Of a stretch of DNA of 64,000 nt, positions 46,721 to 58,529 are shown piece by piece. The DNA lies in contig OX596338.1 of NCBI GenBank assembly GCA_951394405.1, positions 124,001 to 188,000 of the forward strand, in the 5' to 3' direction. Each line of letters opens with the position of its first letter. Position 1 is the first letter of the stretch. Source of the stretch: Coprinellus micaceus. Taxonomy: Eukaryota; Basidiomycota; Agaricomycetes; Agaricales; Psathyrellaceae. The notes under the pieces were generated by a model that saw only the letters and a program-made list of their open reading frames with translations, had not been told where the DNA came from and did no database searches. Position numbers and translations under genes: made by a program.

Positions 46721-49219
46721 CCCTCCGAAGGCAGACACTGTCCAGCTCGCAGCCGTCCAGGCGATAAGGAAGGAGGCGTCGAGGAAGGGCTACACGTCCT
46801 CGACGCTGGGCTGTGGGGGACGGGAAGGAGACAACCCAAAGCCTCCACGCTGCACCCAGACACAGAATATGGCCGGTCATCAGTGCTTGCATGCAGGTAA
46901 CCGACAGGGAAGGGACGAGGTTGGATTTGGGTTGGATGGGAACTGGTTGCGGGGCTTTGGAGCCAGCATTCCCTGAACCAAACCATTTCGGGAGGGAAAT
47001 AGAGTTGATGACGGGAGTGACGCTTGATCGCCGCACTCTCCCCAACCCCTTCCCCGAGACGACGGCGCAGACCAGCGGGAAAGGCTATTGCGTGAGAGGC
47101 GGCTTGGGTCGGCTGCCGGACATTATATCGGCGCCACTGTGAATACTGGGGAGGGGGCAATGGTTTCGGACAGCGTTCTCACAACCATCCTCAATTGAAT
47201 CGACTCATATCCGGTCATACCTTCGCGATAATTTGCGTAGCGCAGCGACACGCCTCCGAGTCGGACACCGTTCCAGAAAGGAGGTATTTACATGCGCTTG
47301 TGAAAGGGAAGTTCTCGAAGTGGCTCCATCGGATACCGACCTTGGGTGCAAGCGGAACCAAATTGTCCGAAGCAACTCCGGGTGTTTTGGGTTTTATTAT
47401 CACGGGTGCTTCCTTCTGAAATACGCACATTTCTCTCTATCGTTTTGGGACGCCAGGGAAAAGTAACGCTGGTTGAGGGTGGAAGTTCCGCAAGCGATAG
47501 AATCCAGATGCACCCCAGTACTGGAGAAAACGCAGCAGGATCGGTTGGACAGAGTGTTGCTCCCAAGCACCCCAGCTGCTCAAGCGCCCGTGCGACGACG
47601 GCTCCAATGAATTACAAGTGCGAAACAATTCACAGTGAGAAGACCATCCGGAGACAGCGCCTTTCAAGCAACGGCCTATCAGCAATCCTTTGGAACTGAA
47701 GCTAAATAGGAATCACAAATCACGCCAACCAGATGGAATCCCGACTGAAGGTCGCAAGGCCGAGTGGAGTGTAGTCGCAACGTAGTCGGTTGGAAGGGAA
47801 GCCTCAGTCCTAGGGTGAAACGAGGACGAACTTATCTTGTTAGAAGGGGTCATCATCAAGACGAAACGAGCAGTGAGGTGAGTAGATGTCGTCTAACGAT
47901 GCAGACTTTAGCTAATTGACGGACGTGTAGCTCGCTTCCCAGGCCCACTGACGCAATCATCGAAATTCTCAAGCCAAAAGCCCAAACCGAAACACAGTCC
48001 TCTCCATGCATGTTCCAGAAATAAGGATGCGGGCCACACCAGAGAGGGACTTTGCCATGGCCAAATCAGAGATCCAAGGGATAGACGCGCTTCTAGGGGG
48101 ATCGTACAATGTGGCATCCGACTTGTTGGCAGAGGCAGGGGAATCGGTACAGGTCATTAGAGATAAACCCTTCAAACCGAGCCACGGTCAACGGGTGTGG
48201 AGGCTACCCGTAGGAAGCTGCCGAGGTGTGAATAAAGTGCTCCAGAGAAGCATATTCCACGGTCAGAGGATTGGGAGAGAGACTGTCGGCAGTATGAACG
48301 CACGAATGCGAGTGAAAGTTTCCCGCTTCATTTCGATCGTCGACGTTTTGTAAGTCATCAAGGTGTAAGTAGGAGGGCGGAATCAAGACCATCGAAGTAG
48401 CGGCGGGGATGAAAAAAAGCCCAAGCGATTCCCAGATCGAGATGGTGGTAGCAGCGCAAGACTTGAAACCATTCGCGGGAATTCCGGCAGATAATGCCGA
48501 TCTGTGCCGCGTCCTACACGTGATGCGCCTGTTAAACGCCCAATCATTGAATCAAGCTCTTTGCGCGTCAACCGCCACGACGGGCACAGCAACGCCGCCC
48601 GCATGCCCCCCTCCCTACATTAGTTCCCCATGAATCGTTTGGCTAATCGCCTTGGGGCGATCCTGGGGAGGAACCTGGAGGAACCTCGGAGGAAGGGTCA
48701 CAGGTGCGACTCAATCGCATTGGAACCGCAGCCATACCTGTCGATGGGGGTAAGCACTGTCGATACCCATTGTTATCGGGCGTCGTGGGTTGTCAACAGT
48801 ACGCAAGAAACCTCACTTTTGTTGTTATGACTGTCCGGGCGCCCTAAATCCGACTTCGACATGAACGCCCAGCGAGGTCGTCCCTCGTGCATGGCATGAA
48901 CTGACCCCGGTCTGTCAGCTCCTCGTGCTTCTACACCCTCCGCCTCTCGTAAACTCCTCGTTATCCATCGGCGGTAGGCCTTCCGCCCATCGGCTGGGTT
49001 CTGCAACATGGAGATCACCTGCACTTTGGTGGCGCTATATCTGGAGGGTGCCTGCCCACTGTGCCTGTGGGGGACCCGGTGTCGACCAAGCTTGCTGAGC
49101 AGATGGGACCGTCACTGCGAAATGGCTTTCGTGATCATCGGAGGCCGCCCTGACTTATAAAGCAGCTCTAATCTGTACTCCTCATCCCAGAAGCTCCTCT
49201 CACAGGGCACTGACCCAGG
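46721..49219. other. Intergenic, no gene recognised
   Basis: About 2.5 kb with frames up to 115 codons (48006-48353 on +) but no recognisable domain, no convincing exon chain and no repeat. The last 100 bases before 49220 are the FAD oxidoreductase promoter region with CTTATAAAG at about 49153. Confidence 0.45.
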
Positions 49220-51134
49220 ATGCTCGTTCCGCTCTCATTCCTGTCCCTCACGACACGCCTCCTGACGCTGGTCAGCGCCCAGGATCAGGCACTCTCATTC
49301 CCGCAAGCGGACGTAACTGCCTCCAAATCCGCCCTTATCACACGTAACGGCCGTCGATATGCCTGCAAATGTTACCCCGGGGACTCCTGCTACCCCACTC
49401 CCGCTACCTGGTCCCAGCTCAATCAATCCGTTGGAGGTAACCTCCAACTCGCCATTCCACCAGGAGCACCTTGTTTCAACTTCCTCGATGGGACGATTCC
49501 CACCTACAACCAGGCTCAGTGCGCTGAGGTCCAAGCGAATTGGTTCAACGAACAATGGAATACCGACCACCCGATCTCAAATCTCTGGAGTTTCTGGACG
49601 AACGACACTTGCGTTCCGCTTGGCGTATCACCTACCGACACCTGTACAAGGGGTTACTACGGGAACTACCTGGTACTTGCGAAGACTCGCGCACATGTGA
49701 AGGCTACAGTCGATTTCGCGAGGAAGAACAACGTTCGACTTGTTATTCGAAACACTGGCCACGACTTCATGGGAAGGAGTACCGGATTTGGGAGTCTCAT
49801 CCTGAATACCCATAGTTTCAAGGACGTCACCTTCCACAAGAAATGGACTGGACCTGGATCGTGGAGAGGTGGAGCCGTGACGATTGGGGCGGGGGTTCAG
49901 GGACGGGAATTGTTACGCCAGGCGAACAAGCAGAACCCGCCGCAGGCGATTGTTACTGGAGAATGCCCAGTATGTCCAATGCATCTGGAAACCTCCCTTC
50001 CTCAAGAATAACCTCTTCATAGACTGTTGGTTTCGCCGGAGGGTACATCCAAGGGGGCGGACATGGACCCCTCGCAAGCACCTACGGCCTCGCCGCGGAC
50101 CAAGTTTTATCGTTCGATGTCGTCACTTCCTCCGGAGTCTACCTCACTGCCAACGCCCAGCAGAACCCATCACTTTTCTGGGCTCTCAAGGGAGGAGGTC
50201 CATCCACTTTCGCTGCGATTCTGTCCGTGACCGTGAAGACCTTCCCCGACCTCCCTTCATCCTCCGTTGTCCTAAGAATCAACTCCACACACACTTCTGA
50301 CCCAGAGGTGTTCTGGAAGGGAGTGAACGCCTTCCACGAGCTAAGCACCCGGTACGTTGAATACGGGTTGTTCGTTTACTACGAGCTTGCAGAAATGCGA
50401 CTCAACGTCCGCCCATTCGTCGCTCCGAACATGACCTCGGCCCAGCTCGATGCCGTCGTCAAGCCCCTCTTCGACAAGCTCGACGCCCAGGGTATACCCT
50501 ACGACCGCGAGAACAACCAATTTTCCTCCTTCTTTGACCTCTACCTCGGTATATTCGACGACGAGGGCTCCTTCGCACAGATGATCACCGGTGGCCGTAT
50601 CTTCACCAAGAGCGATTTCCGACGTGATGCAGCTGCGATCAATGCTGCTCAGCGATTTGCCGTCGAGCAGGGCTCGTTCATTATTGGGCATCTCGTGGGC
50701 CCAGGTACTGGCGCACCAAGGGTTGATAACGCGATTCACCCTAGGTGGAGGGATGCGGCGAGTTTCAGTATCGCGGGGCTTGGGATTGCGGGAAATGCGA
50801 GTTTGACGGAGAAGGCGAGAGTTCAGAATCTGGTGACCAATGTCGTTGGGAAGGCGTTGAGGGATGCGAGTCCGAAGGGAGCCGCGTATGTTAACGAGGT
50901 AAGCATCAAACCCCCGCGATGAATATTGAAGTTGAGGAGCTAATCTGTTGGTCTCTTCAGGGTGACCTCGAAGAGCCGAATTGGCAGAGTGAGTATTGGG
51001 GGTCGAATTATCCCCGCCTCTTCGCTCTGAAGAAGGTGTACGACCCCCTTGGCGTCTTTTACGCGCGCACGACTCCAGGTACAGAGGATTGGGACGTTAT
51101 CGACATGGGGACGAAGTTGTGTCGGAGGCTCTAA
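49220..51134 (+). CDS. Secreted FAD-linked oxidoreductase, berberine-bridge type, copy 2
   Basis: Exons 49220..49969, 50023..50898 and 50961..51134 give 599 residues. A signal peptide of about 20 residues precedes QDQALSFPQADVT and the YACKCYPGDSC motif. His181 (RNTGHDFMGRS) and Cys249 (GECP|TVG) match the bicovalent FAD attachment sites, spaced 68 residues as in the paralogs. The GGGHGPL loop, SLFWALKGGG and the BBE C-terminus (DPLGVFYARTTPGTEDWDV) complete the family. The ATG at 49220 is chosen because it gives the signal peptide. A TATA-like box lies about 65 bp upstream. Exons 2 and 3 have the same lengths (876, 174) as in the other two copies. It is followed 265 bp downstream by an F-box-like gene. 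Confidence 0.93.
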
Positions 51135-51399
51135 CCTTCGGAACGAACGATCGGACGGACTGGACAACGCTGAACACTGAATCGTTGATGTACTTCAAAT
51201 CGAGATCGAGAAACTAACCGCCCCATTCTGCCTCTCGTAAACTGTAAACATTCCATCCCAATTGCCTGCAACTGTATTATTTGCTTTGGCGCCTAAGGCC
51301 TAAGGCCTTGAAGTCTGTGACGTCGGCATATTCCGAAGAAGTTGAATAGCGAAATGCCGAGGCGCTGCGCCATCATTTCTTTCTCCTCTTCTCGACAGC

Positions 51400-53214
51400 A
51401 TGAGCGCCCAGGACCCTATTGTCCGCATTCACGGCAATACTCGCCTCTTGGTGCCCTCCGACGTGCCAAACGAACTTTGGGTCGAAATCGCACTTGACCT
51501 TGATGCTCTGGACGTCCTTGCTCTGTCCAAGGTGCCCTCTTTGATTGGATCCATGTGCGATCTCGACTGATTATTACGCTTCGTTTTCCAGACATGCAAG
51601 CTCTTTCTTAACTTTCTATCGGGGAGAGAGCTATGGATTAGAGTCCTCCAGGCGATATGTCAACGATATGGGGTGTTCTTTGCAACCTACCCAATTCCCG
51701 AAATGGACCTTCGTCAGATCCAGCTCGCAGCCATGAGACCGCAGCGTTGGCAGAAGCTATTGGAGAAAAAAGCGGTGCCCCTGGAGCTCCTAGGCTCAGT
51801 CGAGGAACTCCAACCCAGTGCTCCAGAAGGACAGTGGGATCTATGGGACACAACGACGCTAGGAACGGAGAGACACCTGATACCGGGAGGAAGATATTTC
51901 GTTAGATGCTCCCTCAGTGACGCTGATGGCGCACCGGCGACCAGGGGGGCAGTTGTACAGGTCTGGGACCTTGGATCTCCTGGAATCCCTTCACGAGCCC
52001 CCGCGCTTGTGGCGTCGTATCCTTTCAGTATCGTGCCGCAGCTGCCTCAAGTCAAGAGCGCGGTCTCGATCCTTGATGATTCGACGCTACGAATCGTGAT
52101 AACGTACTTAGTAGGTATCACGCTCAGTGAAACTTCGTGAGTGGAAGGCCCTTTGTCAACCAAATTTCCTCCGATTCCCTTTCTGACGCCCTACTCGTTA
52201 GTGTTGTCATCGAAGTGCTGGACGCACATCTTGGTTCCAAGGGACCATCGACCTCCCAAGTGGCCACCCTCTCCATAGCCTCTCAAAGCCTCGCGACCAC
52301 AGCACACGTCTACCAGCAGTACGTGGTGTTATTGTTTCGGGATGTCGTGGTATTATGGGACGTTAGGGGAGCCAGATATTCCCAGTGGCAAGATATTGCG
52401 AGTCCGGGCCCTTCGGTGCGACTTCCATACCTTGACCGGATCTAAAAGGCCGCTTACTCACCCAGGAGGAATTCAGCTGGCCCTTCCCACCGAGAATTTT
52501 GTCGTGACATTCGGTCTCGGCGGACTGTGTGCCTGGGAAACTGCAAATCAGGGGTGGACGCACTACCAGGATATAACTCCTGTGGTCAACATAGCTGAAG
52601 CTTCCCCAGTTCACCCGTCCCTCGTTCTGCAGAGGCCGTGGCTGAGGCAGGATGTCAGGTTCACCTTCTTCCCATCGCCTTGCAGTAACTTGGATCTCGA
52701 TACTTTGGTTGTAGATCTACGCCATAGTTACGGTGAAGGGACGACGCATGCCGAAACCGTCGCTCGTTACGAAGTCAGGGCCAAGCCAGGGGGCGAGAGA
52801 GCGCTGTCTCTCTCTATGCTATCAATCGCGCCATTACCTTCCATTGAGGCCTTGCCAGCGACCGTTCATTCCGCGACACGGTTTTATACTGTTAGGTCGC
52901 TTGTGCCAGGTCAGTTGTGCTATGCCTTAAAAAACCGGTACTTGGGCTGGGTAACGTACGGGTATGTTCCTCAGGATACTCATACAATTGCCGTGGTTGG
53001 TCCAGGGGGCGTGTCCAGCCCAACAGGAGACGGGTACGGTAGTGCGTCTTTGAGTCAAAGTGGAAATGGGCCTATGGAGGTGCCTGGCGTCCGCTTCGTT
53101 GCCCTCCTACACTGTGTCCCGATGCAGCTTTGTCCACTATCGGGCAGAGTAATTTATGTCAGGCTCAAACCTGGCGGTGCACATTGTGTGTGTATTGTAG
53201 ACTACATTGCATAA
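51400..53214 (+). CDS. F-box-like protein, subfamily C
   Basis: Exon 1 51400..51531 (44 codons, longer N-terminus), exon 2 51592..52136, exon 3 from 52202, exon 4 from about 52466 to 53214. The F-box-like region reads VPNELWVEIALDLDALDVLALSK|TCKLFLNFL and ELWIRVLQAI, with intron 1 at the same place as in subfamilies A and B. Later landmarks are RPQRWQKLL, LIPGGRYFVRC, VWDLGSPGIPS, VVLLFRDVVVLWDV, PGQLCYA and the C-terminal CPLSGRVIYVR..IVDYIA. The exon 3/4 join is uncertain: the strong-looking donor at 52416 with the acceptor at 52465 breaks frame by one, whereas a weak GTCCGG donor at 52402 keeps it. The gene is intact or nearly so, about 540-545 residues. Confidence 0.8.
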
Positions 53215-53584
53215 ATCAATCCGGAACGTTGAGGCCTATATATTTTCGCCATCGGAGCAGGGCCACCGAAGTCCGCTGTGACAACTCCGTCCATATCGGG
53301 TCAAGGACTCTGGGCGCTTATTTCATTCAACGCGTTTGATAACTTCTCCTGTCACACAAATATCCCGATCGCCGAGGTTATTCCTGTGGGTTTGGGGGCC
53401 CACGTATGTGTCTATGTGTGTGTGCCAGATTCCAGGAAACTTCGGTTCAAGTGGCCGACTTGAGCGAGTTTACGTCTATCGAGAAGGCCTCCCTCGGAAT
53501 TTTATGCTCCTCCCAACCCTATAATAGGACGCTCTGTGAATTGCTGTCGGCTGCACACCTCTTTCCCGCCGTCAAGGTTTGGCC

Positions 53585-53590
53585 GGGGAC
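53585..53590. repeat. Left target-site duplication
   Basis: GGGGAC, immediately outside the left inverted repeat and identical to 54663-54668. Confidence 0.8.
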
Positions 53591-53835
53591 TACGGTGGAC
53601 GATAGTGACCAGGTTTGATTTTGGTTTTTGGTTTTTGATTTGGCCGCGGGCGAATTGGGTCCGGCCTCGTGCCCGTTGGTGGGGGAGGGTATTTGGCCTA
53701 TACCCCCTCCGCCTCTGTCCATTTACGCATGCTTGTAGTATAATAGGCTTGATTTGAGGCACCCGGAGGGACGGGGCGCGTTAAACACGATTTCCACAAA
53801 CTCCGAGATTCTCGGAATTTCGCCAAGCCCCTGAA
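53591..53835 (+). repeat. Left terminal inverted repeat
   Basis: It matches the reverse complement of 54418-54662 base for base by eye; homology ends after CCAAGCCCCTGAA. It contains the A/T-rich direct repeat GGTTTTTGGTTTTTGATT near its outer end. Confidence 0.9.
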
Positions 53836-53900
53836 TATACTCCAGCGACCATATCGCAAACTGCCTCTCTGCATCGCAAAAGACGAAAAGTCACAGTTAC

Positions 53901-53918
53901 AAAATGGGCGCCCATTTT
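53901..53918. repeat. 18-bp perfect palindrome inside the element
   Basis: AAAATGGGCGCCCATTTT reads the same on both strands. It lies 65 bp inside the left inverted repeat and could be a dimeric protein-binding site; no function is claimed. Confidence 0.75.
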
Positions 53919-54417
53919 ATAAGAGAGGCGGCCACGGCTGACTTTGCAACAACTTAGCAAAGATCAGGTAAAAAAGCGAGGCCTATCCATCCCAACAAGA
54001 CTAACTGTACAAGTCCCTCAATATTTTAAATTTTCAGCTTTGCGTTCCATGGAGAACGAGGATGCCTCTCCCGGCTGCCCAATTGAAGCCGTCCGTCAGG
54101 GTGATGGGTGCCTGTGCAAGTACCCTCGCGATCACTGGGCGCCAATAAGAGATTCAACAAATATGAATGACCCCATCGCAGGAGAACACCTGCCTTGAGG
54201 TCCCACTCCCACTGGCATGCTATCTTACCCCACGCGAATATAATAGGCCAAGAGGCGCCTGAATAACATAGGCAACATCGCAAACATCTCAAAACTATGG
54301 CTTCCTGCTCGAATGTATTTTATCAGTGCTGCTAGTGTCTGCGTATCCCAGCCGTTTGAATTTATCCCGCAGTTTGTCTTAATTACCATTGGCATTGGCT
54401 CGGACGCCTCGAGTCCG

Positions 54418-54662
54418 TTCAGGGGCTTGGCGAAATTCCGAGAATCTCGGAGTTTGTGGAAATCGTGTTTAACGCGCCCCGTCCCTCCGGGTGCCTCAAA
54501 TCAAGCCTATTATACTACAAGCATGCGTAAATGGACAGAGGCGGAGGGGGTATAGGCCAAATACCCTCCCCCACCAACGGGCACGAGGCCGGACCCAATT
54601 CGCCCGCGGCCAAATCAAAAACCAAAAACCAAAATCAAACCTGGTCACTATCGTCCACCGTA
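54418..54662 (-). repeat. Right terminal inverted repeat
   Basis: Exact reverse complement of the left repeat. A frame that starts inside it at 54491 and runs into the host pseudogene is a chimera, not a gene. Confidence 0.9.
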
Positions 54663-54668
54663 GGGGAC
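54663..54668. repeat. Right target-site duplication
   Basis: GGGGAC, directly after the last base of the element. Confidence 0.8.
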
Positions 54669-54997
54669 TGGTCTATCGCACTTTTACTCCGGGCAGTCGA
54701 TTGTCACAGGCGAGTTGTGTTATATGGTGTTTTTGGAAGGGGGTCAGGAGTATATGGCACTTTCACACGGCGGCTCTGAAAGAGGTGGGCTGGAGGGAAG
54801 GGATGGCTTGGGTGCGGAGCCAAACAAGTGACAGGGGTATTGATCGTGCGACCGGTTCTTTGGGTATCAAGTTCGTCCTTCTCGAGACTCCGTATAGGCC
54901 CTCGAGTTTCTGTTCTCTGTCTGGGAGGGTCGTTTATAGTGGCATGGTTTCTGGCGGGGGCGAATTCGTATATGGCATAGTAGATTACCTGGCGTAG

Positions 54998-55990
54998 GTG
55001 ACACATGGGAGCAAGTCGCAAAATCACCAATGTCGGCCCTTGGGACAGGATTGAAGTGCAGGAATCAGATACGCGAGAAAAATGCCAGTAAAAGTAGTCG
55101 CTTCTTAGCAACCGACAGAATGTACACTTTATTCGCGCTATATGTCGGGTGTTTCGCGAGTTGTTCCACTTCCTCCTGAAGATGCGCAAAGATAGGCACT
55201 CGAGTGACCAACGGCGTTCGAAATCCTACCCACTTACAGACCTTAAGCGATGGAGGAATTGCCCACCCTGCTTCCGTGAACGACATGGAAATTTTAAGGA
55301 ATGCGGAGTACGCTCTAATGGTTGCCCTAGATCTAAACCAAGCGTGTGAACGCGAAGCGGCATAACTTCGGCATTCGGAGAACGACCGGTGGCTTTGACC
55401 CATCTTGCTCCTCTCCCACCGCGACCACGGATGCCTTATCCTCGTTCACACAGTATCTCAAGGCGAACTCCATCGGTGAACTCCCGAAGGCAAAGTGGAA
55501 TCTGGATGCTCTCGAACGCCTGGCCGATGATTGAAAAGCCAAACTTGGCCGCTCATGACGCTTTGGCACCCTACCACCTCGTAAGCGAAAATGCTCGTAT
55601 AGCTCTGGTGGCCTCTTCGAATAGATCCAAGCACATCACCCTGACTCAGCTCTGCTAAAACCTTAATACTCTCCGCCTACCTACTAATCCGCCCGACGGT
55701 CTGCGAGTCCGAGCCGCTCTCGCCGCATGGATGGACCGATATATCCTGCTTGGAAGTCTCGGGCTCTTCCACATTCCCCGACCGCCAAGCCCTCCCAGCC
55801 GGGTCGGCTTATCAACGTCTTCCAACATGAAGTGTGTGTATTTGTGGCCTCCGGTCAGAATCGACATAAGCTCTAGATTTAGATCGACAACGTTCAATGG
55901 CGATGGGTATTTAGACGCTTCGTCGGTATCCACTTACATTTGTCTCCGACTCCCCGCTCTTGCTACGTCCAAAGAACTCAGGAACCCAGC
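54998..55990 (-). other. Possible coding relic, not recognised
   Basis: On the - strand several frames look protein-like: TDEASKYPSPLNVVDLNLEL and GGHKYTHFML (about 55930-55830), SIIGQAFESIQIPL (about 55535), and EFALRYCVNEDKASVVAVG (about 55475-55415). They are in different frames, separated by stops, and no splice chain connects them convincingly. The family is unknown. The + strand end of the region is the promoter of the FAD oxidoreductase gene at 55991. Confidence 0.3.
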
Positions 55991-57903
55991 ATGTTCCAAC
56001 CTTCCATGTTGCTCCTTGTTTCCTACTTCTCAGCTCTTGCGGTAGCTCAAGACCGGCCGCTCACATTCTCCCAATCCGACGTTACAGCGTCCCAGTCTTC
56101 AATCGTGACCCGCAACGGGCAGCAATATGCCTGCAAGTGCTATCCTGGCGAACCGTGCTACCCAGATGCAGCCTCTTGGGCGAACTTCAATCAGACTGTC
56201 GCCGGAACCCTGCAACTCGCCATCCCGCCTGGGGCACCCTGCTTCAACACTCTCGAAGGCACTATCCCTACCTTCAATGCGGCGGAGTGCACCGACGCTC
56301 GAGCAAACTGGCGGGACGAACAGTGGCACACAGACCACCCCATCTCAAATATATGGACTTTCTGGACTAACGACACTTGCGTACCTCTCGGCAACTCACC
56401 GTCCGACAGTTGCACGAGGGGATATTATGGGAACTACGTAGTCCTCGCGAAGACCCGTGACCACATCAAAGCCACCATCGATTTCGCTCGCGTACGAAAC
56501 CTTCGCCTCGTCATACGAAACACAGGTCATGACTTCATGGGGAGGAGCACGGGCTTTGGCAGCCTAATCCTGAATACGCATGGTATGAAGGAGGTCGTCT
56601 TCCATGATAAATGGACTGGTCCGGGAAATTGGACGGGCGGAGCTGTCACAGTGGCCGCCGGTGTGCAGGGCAGGGAGTTGTTGACTCTCGCAAATAACCG
56701 AAGCCCGCCACTGGCGATAGTCACAGGTGAATGTCCAGTACGTCTTACTGTTCAATTATTTGGGGAGCGCAGTGACCTCATCCCTAATAGACTGTTGGCT
56801 TTGCGGGCGGATTCATACAGGGCGGGGGTCATGGACCCTTCTCGTCGATCTATGGCATGGGTGCCGATCAAGTCCTCTCCTTCGACGTCGTCACATCCTC
56901 TGGAGATTACCTCACCGTCAGCTCCGAGGAGAACCAATCGCTCTTCTGGGCACTTCGAGGCGGAGGGCCCGCTACCTTTGCTGCCATCCTGTCCGTCACC
57001 GTCAAGACCTTCTTCGACGTTCCGTCATCCAGCGTCATCCTACGAATCAACACCACTCACACGACCGATCCTGAAGTCTTTTGGAAGGGGTTTAATACAT
57101 TCCACGAGCTCAGCAACCACTATGTGGAGAACGGGCTATACGCTTACTACGAAATTAACCAGACTTCCCTGAACGTCCGCCCGATCGTTGGTCTCAACAT
57201 GACCTCTGACCAACTTGATCAGCTCGTCAAGCCCCTCTTCGACAATCTCGATGCGCAGGGCATACCCTACGACCGTGAAAACAATCACTACCCCACATTC
57301 TTCGACCTCTACACCAGCCTCTTCGAAGATAACGGGGCCTTCATCCAAACCCTCGTAGGTGGGCGGATGTACTCCAAGACGGACATTGCCCGCAACGCGA
57401 CGGCCATCACTGCTGCTCAGCGATTCGCCGCTGAACAAGGCGTCTTTATCGTTGGACACATCGTCGGCCCTGGGAATGGAGCCCCAAAGGTGGATAATGC
57501 GATTAACCCGATCTGGAGGAGTACGAGCAGCTTTACTATCACGTTCGTTGGGGTCCAGGGTAACGCGACTCTGGCTGAGAAGGCGATCGCGCAGAATGTG
57601 GTCACGAACGTTGTGGGGAAGGCGCTGAGGGAAGCGAGTCCAGATGGCGCCGCGTATGCCAACGAGGTGAGAGTTCGTTACTTCCACCACTTCTTCTGAG
57701 TGCTCATTGCCACGAATTCAAAACTGCAGGGGGACCTCGAGGAACCGAACTGGCAGACCGCTTACTGGGGCCCAAATTACCCTCGCCTGCTTTCGCTCAA
57801 GAAGGTGTACGATCCACTCGGGGTGTTTTACGCGCGCACAACTCCTGGGACTGAGGACTGGGAAGTCATTGATGTTGGGACTAGGTTGTGTAGGAGGCTT
57901 TGA
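55991..57903 (+). CDS. Secreted FAD-linked oxidoreductase, berberine-bridge type, copy 3
   Basis: Exons 55991..56737, 56791..57666 and 57730..57903 give 598 residues. The signal peptide MFQPSMLLLVSYFSALAVAQ leads to DRPLTFSQSDVT and YACKCYPGEPCYP. His180 (RNTGHDFMGRS) and Cys248 (GECP|TVG) are the expected double FAD attachment sites. The GGGHGP loop, SLFWALRGGG and the C-terminal YDPLGVFYARTTPGTEDWEV follow. The ATG at 55991 is preferred over the in-frame one at 55940 because it begins the signal peptide. Introns fall exactly where they do in copy 2. Substrate unknown. F-box-like fragments flank it on both sides. Confidence 0.93.
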
Positions 57904-58000
57904 AGGAATGTGGGGACGGGTTTCCTCGAGGGCGTCCGTTGGACTACTTGTCACGATGGTAAGCTTTACCAGAAGATTTAATTCAAGTGAGGCTACGAGG

Positions 58001-58420
58001 CTACAAGTGCACGTCGCTAATCAACATAGTCGACAATATATACAGAATTATCCTGTCGTTATTATAAATGACACGACCCGACAGTGTACAGTTTGCCAAT
58101 GGCTCATAGCTTTCCAGGGGGACGAACCCAACAGTTGGGAGGTCGATATCCATATCCCGACGTGGTATGAGGTGAATGCCATGAAGTTCCCTCGAGACGG
58201 CCAGATCAGCACGCCGATTCCCTCCAATGTACGTCGTATGCGTACGCAATCATGTACCCCCGACCCCCATCCGTCCTTGCAGTAAAGCATAGCTGTCCAG
58301 GCGCGATGGATCTGTTAGTGGAGAAGGAGGCTCGATCATTCACGTTAACTCCAGGGAGCGATATGATGCAGGTAGAGCCCGCATGCCTTTGGATGGGCTT
58401 CGACGTTCGAGACGATGTCA
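58001..58420 (-). pseudogene. F-box-like 3' fragment, subfamily C, reverse strand
   Basis: The - strand reads SIAPGQLCFTARTDGG, then AYAYDV, and after a shift FVPLESYEPLANCTLSGRVIYNN and IIYILSTM/VDYV-like sequence at the end. This is the last part of exon 4 of the family (PGQLCY..CxLSGRxIY..VDY). Everything upstream of PGQLC is absent. Confidence 0.65.
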
Positions 58421-58529
58421 ACTCGATACTGGGCTACTTAATAATTAGGTACGTGAGGCTGTCATCGGGATGGAACTACCATGTGGATCAGGGGGGTGGG
58501 TCAGCTGGGTGGGTAGACTTGAGTATGGG

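Larger units (their letters stand above)
53591..54662. mobile_element. Non-autonomous inverted-repeat DNA transposon (MITE-like), 1,072 bp
   Basis: The element begins TACGGTGGACGATAGTGACC and ends with its exact complement. Terminal inverted repeats of 245 bp (53591-53835 and 54418-54662) look identical throughout, and a 6-bp duplication GGGGAC flanks it. The 582-bp interior has no transposase: the longest plausible frame starts at the ATG at 54050 (MENEDASPGCPIEAVRQ, 49 codons, unrecognised). It contains the perfect palindrome at 53901-53918. A 6-bp duplication with long repeats does not fit hAT (8 bp), Tc1/mariner (TA) or CACTA (3 bp), so the superfamily is left open. Identical repeats imply recent insertion. 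Confidence 0.92.
53270..54997 (+). pseudogene. F-box-like pseudogene, subfamily C, split by a transposable element
   Basis: The part left of the element reads CELLSAAHLFPAVKVWPG, aligning with TLIFATHFP.PRF of subfamily A. To the right the same frame continues as LSHFYSGQSIVTGELCYM, aligning with LAHGQLCYIW. Further frameshifts precede the C-terminus FCSLSGRVVYSGM..GIVDYLA (stop at 54997). Removing 53591..54662 plus one target copy rejoins the frame exactly across the break. The N-terminal half, including the F-box, is not found, so the gene was probably already partial. It follows the intact subfamily-C gene directly, as a tandem duplicate. Confidence 0.8.

Noticed and set aside
53591..54662. 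Tc1/mariner-type insertion at TA
   Set aside because: A TA duplication is possible at the ends, but GGGGAC repeats exactly on both sides and its single-copy restoration rejoins the host frame, which a 2-bp duplication does not explain better.
54491..54997. A 168-codon frame starting in the right terminal inverted repeat
   Set aside because: Its first 50-odd codons are transposon TIR also present in the left repeat, so it is a chimera of element and pseudogene.
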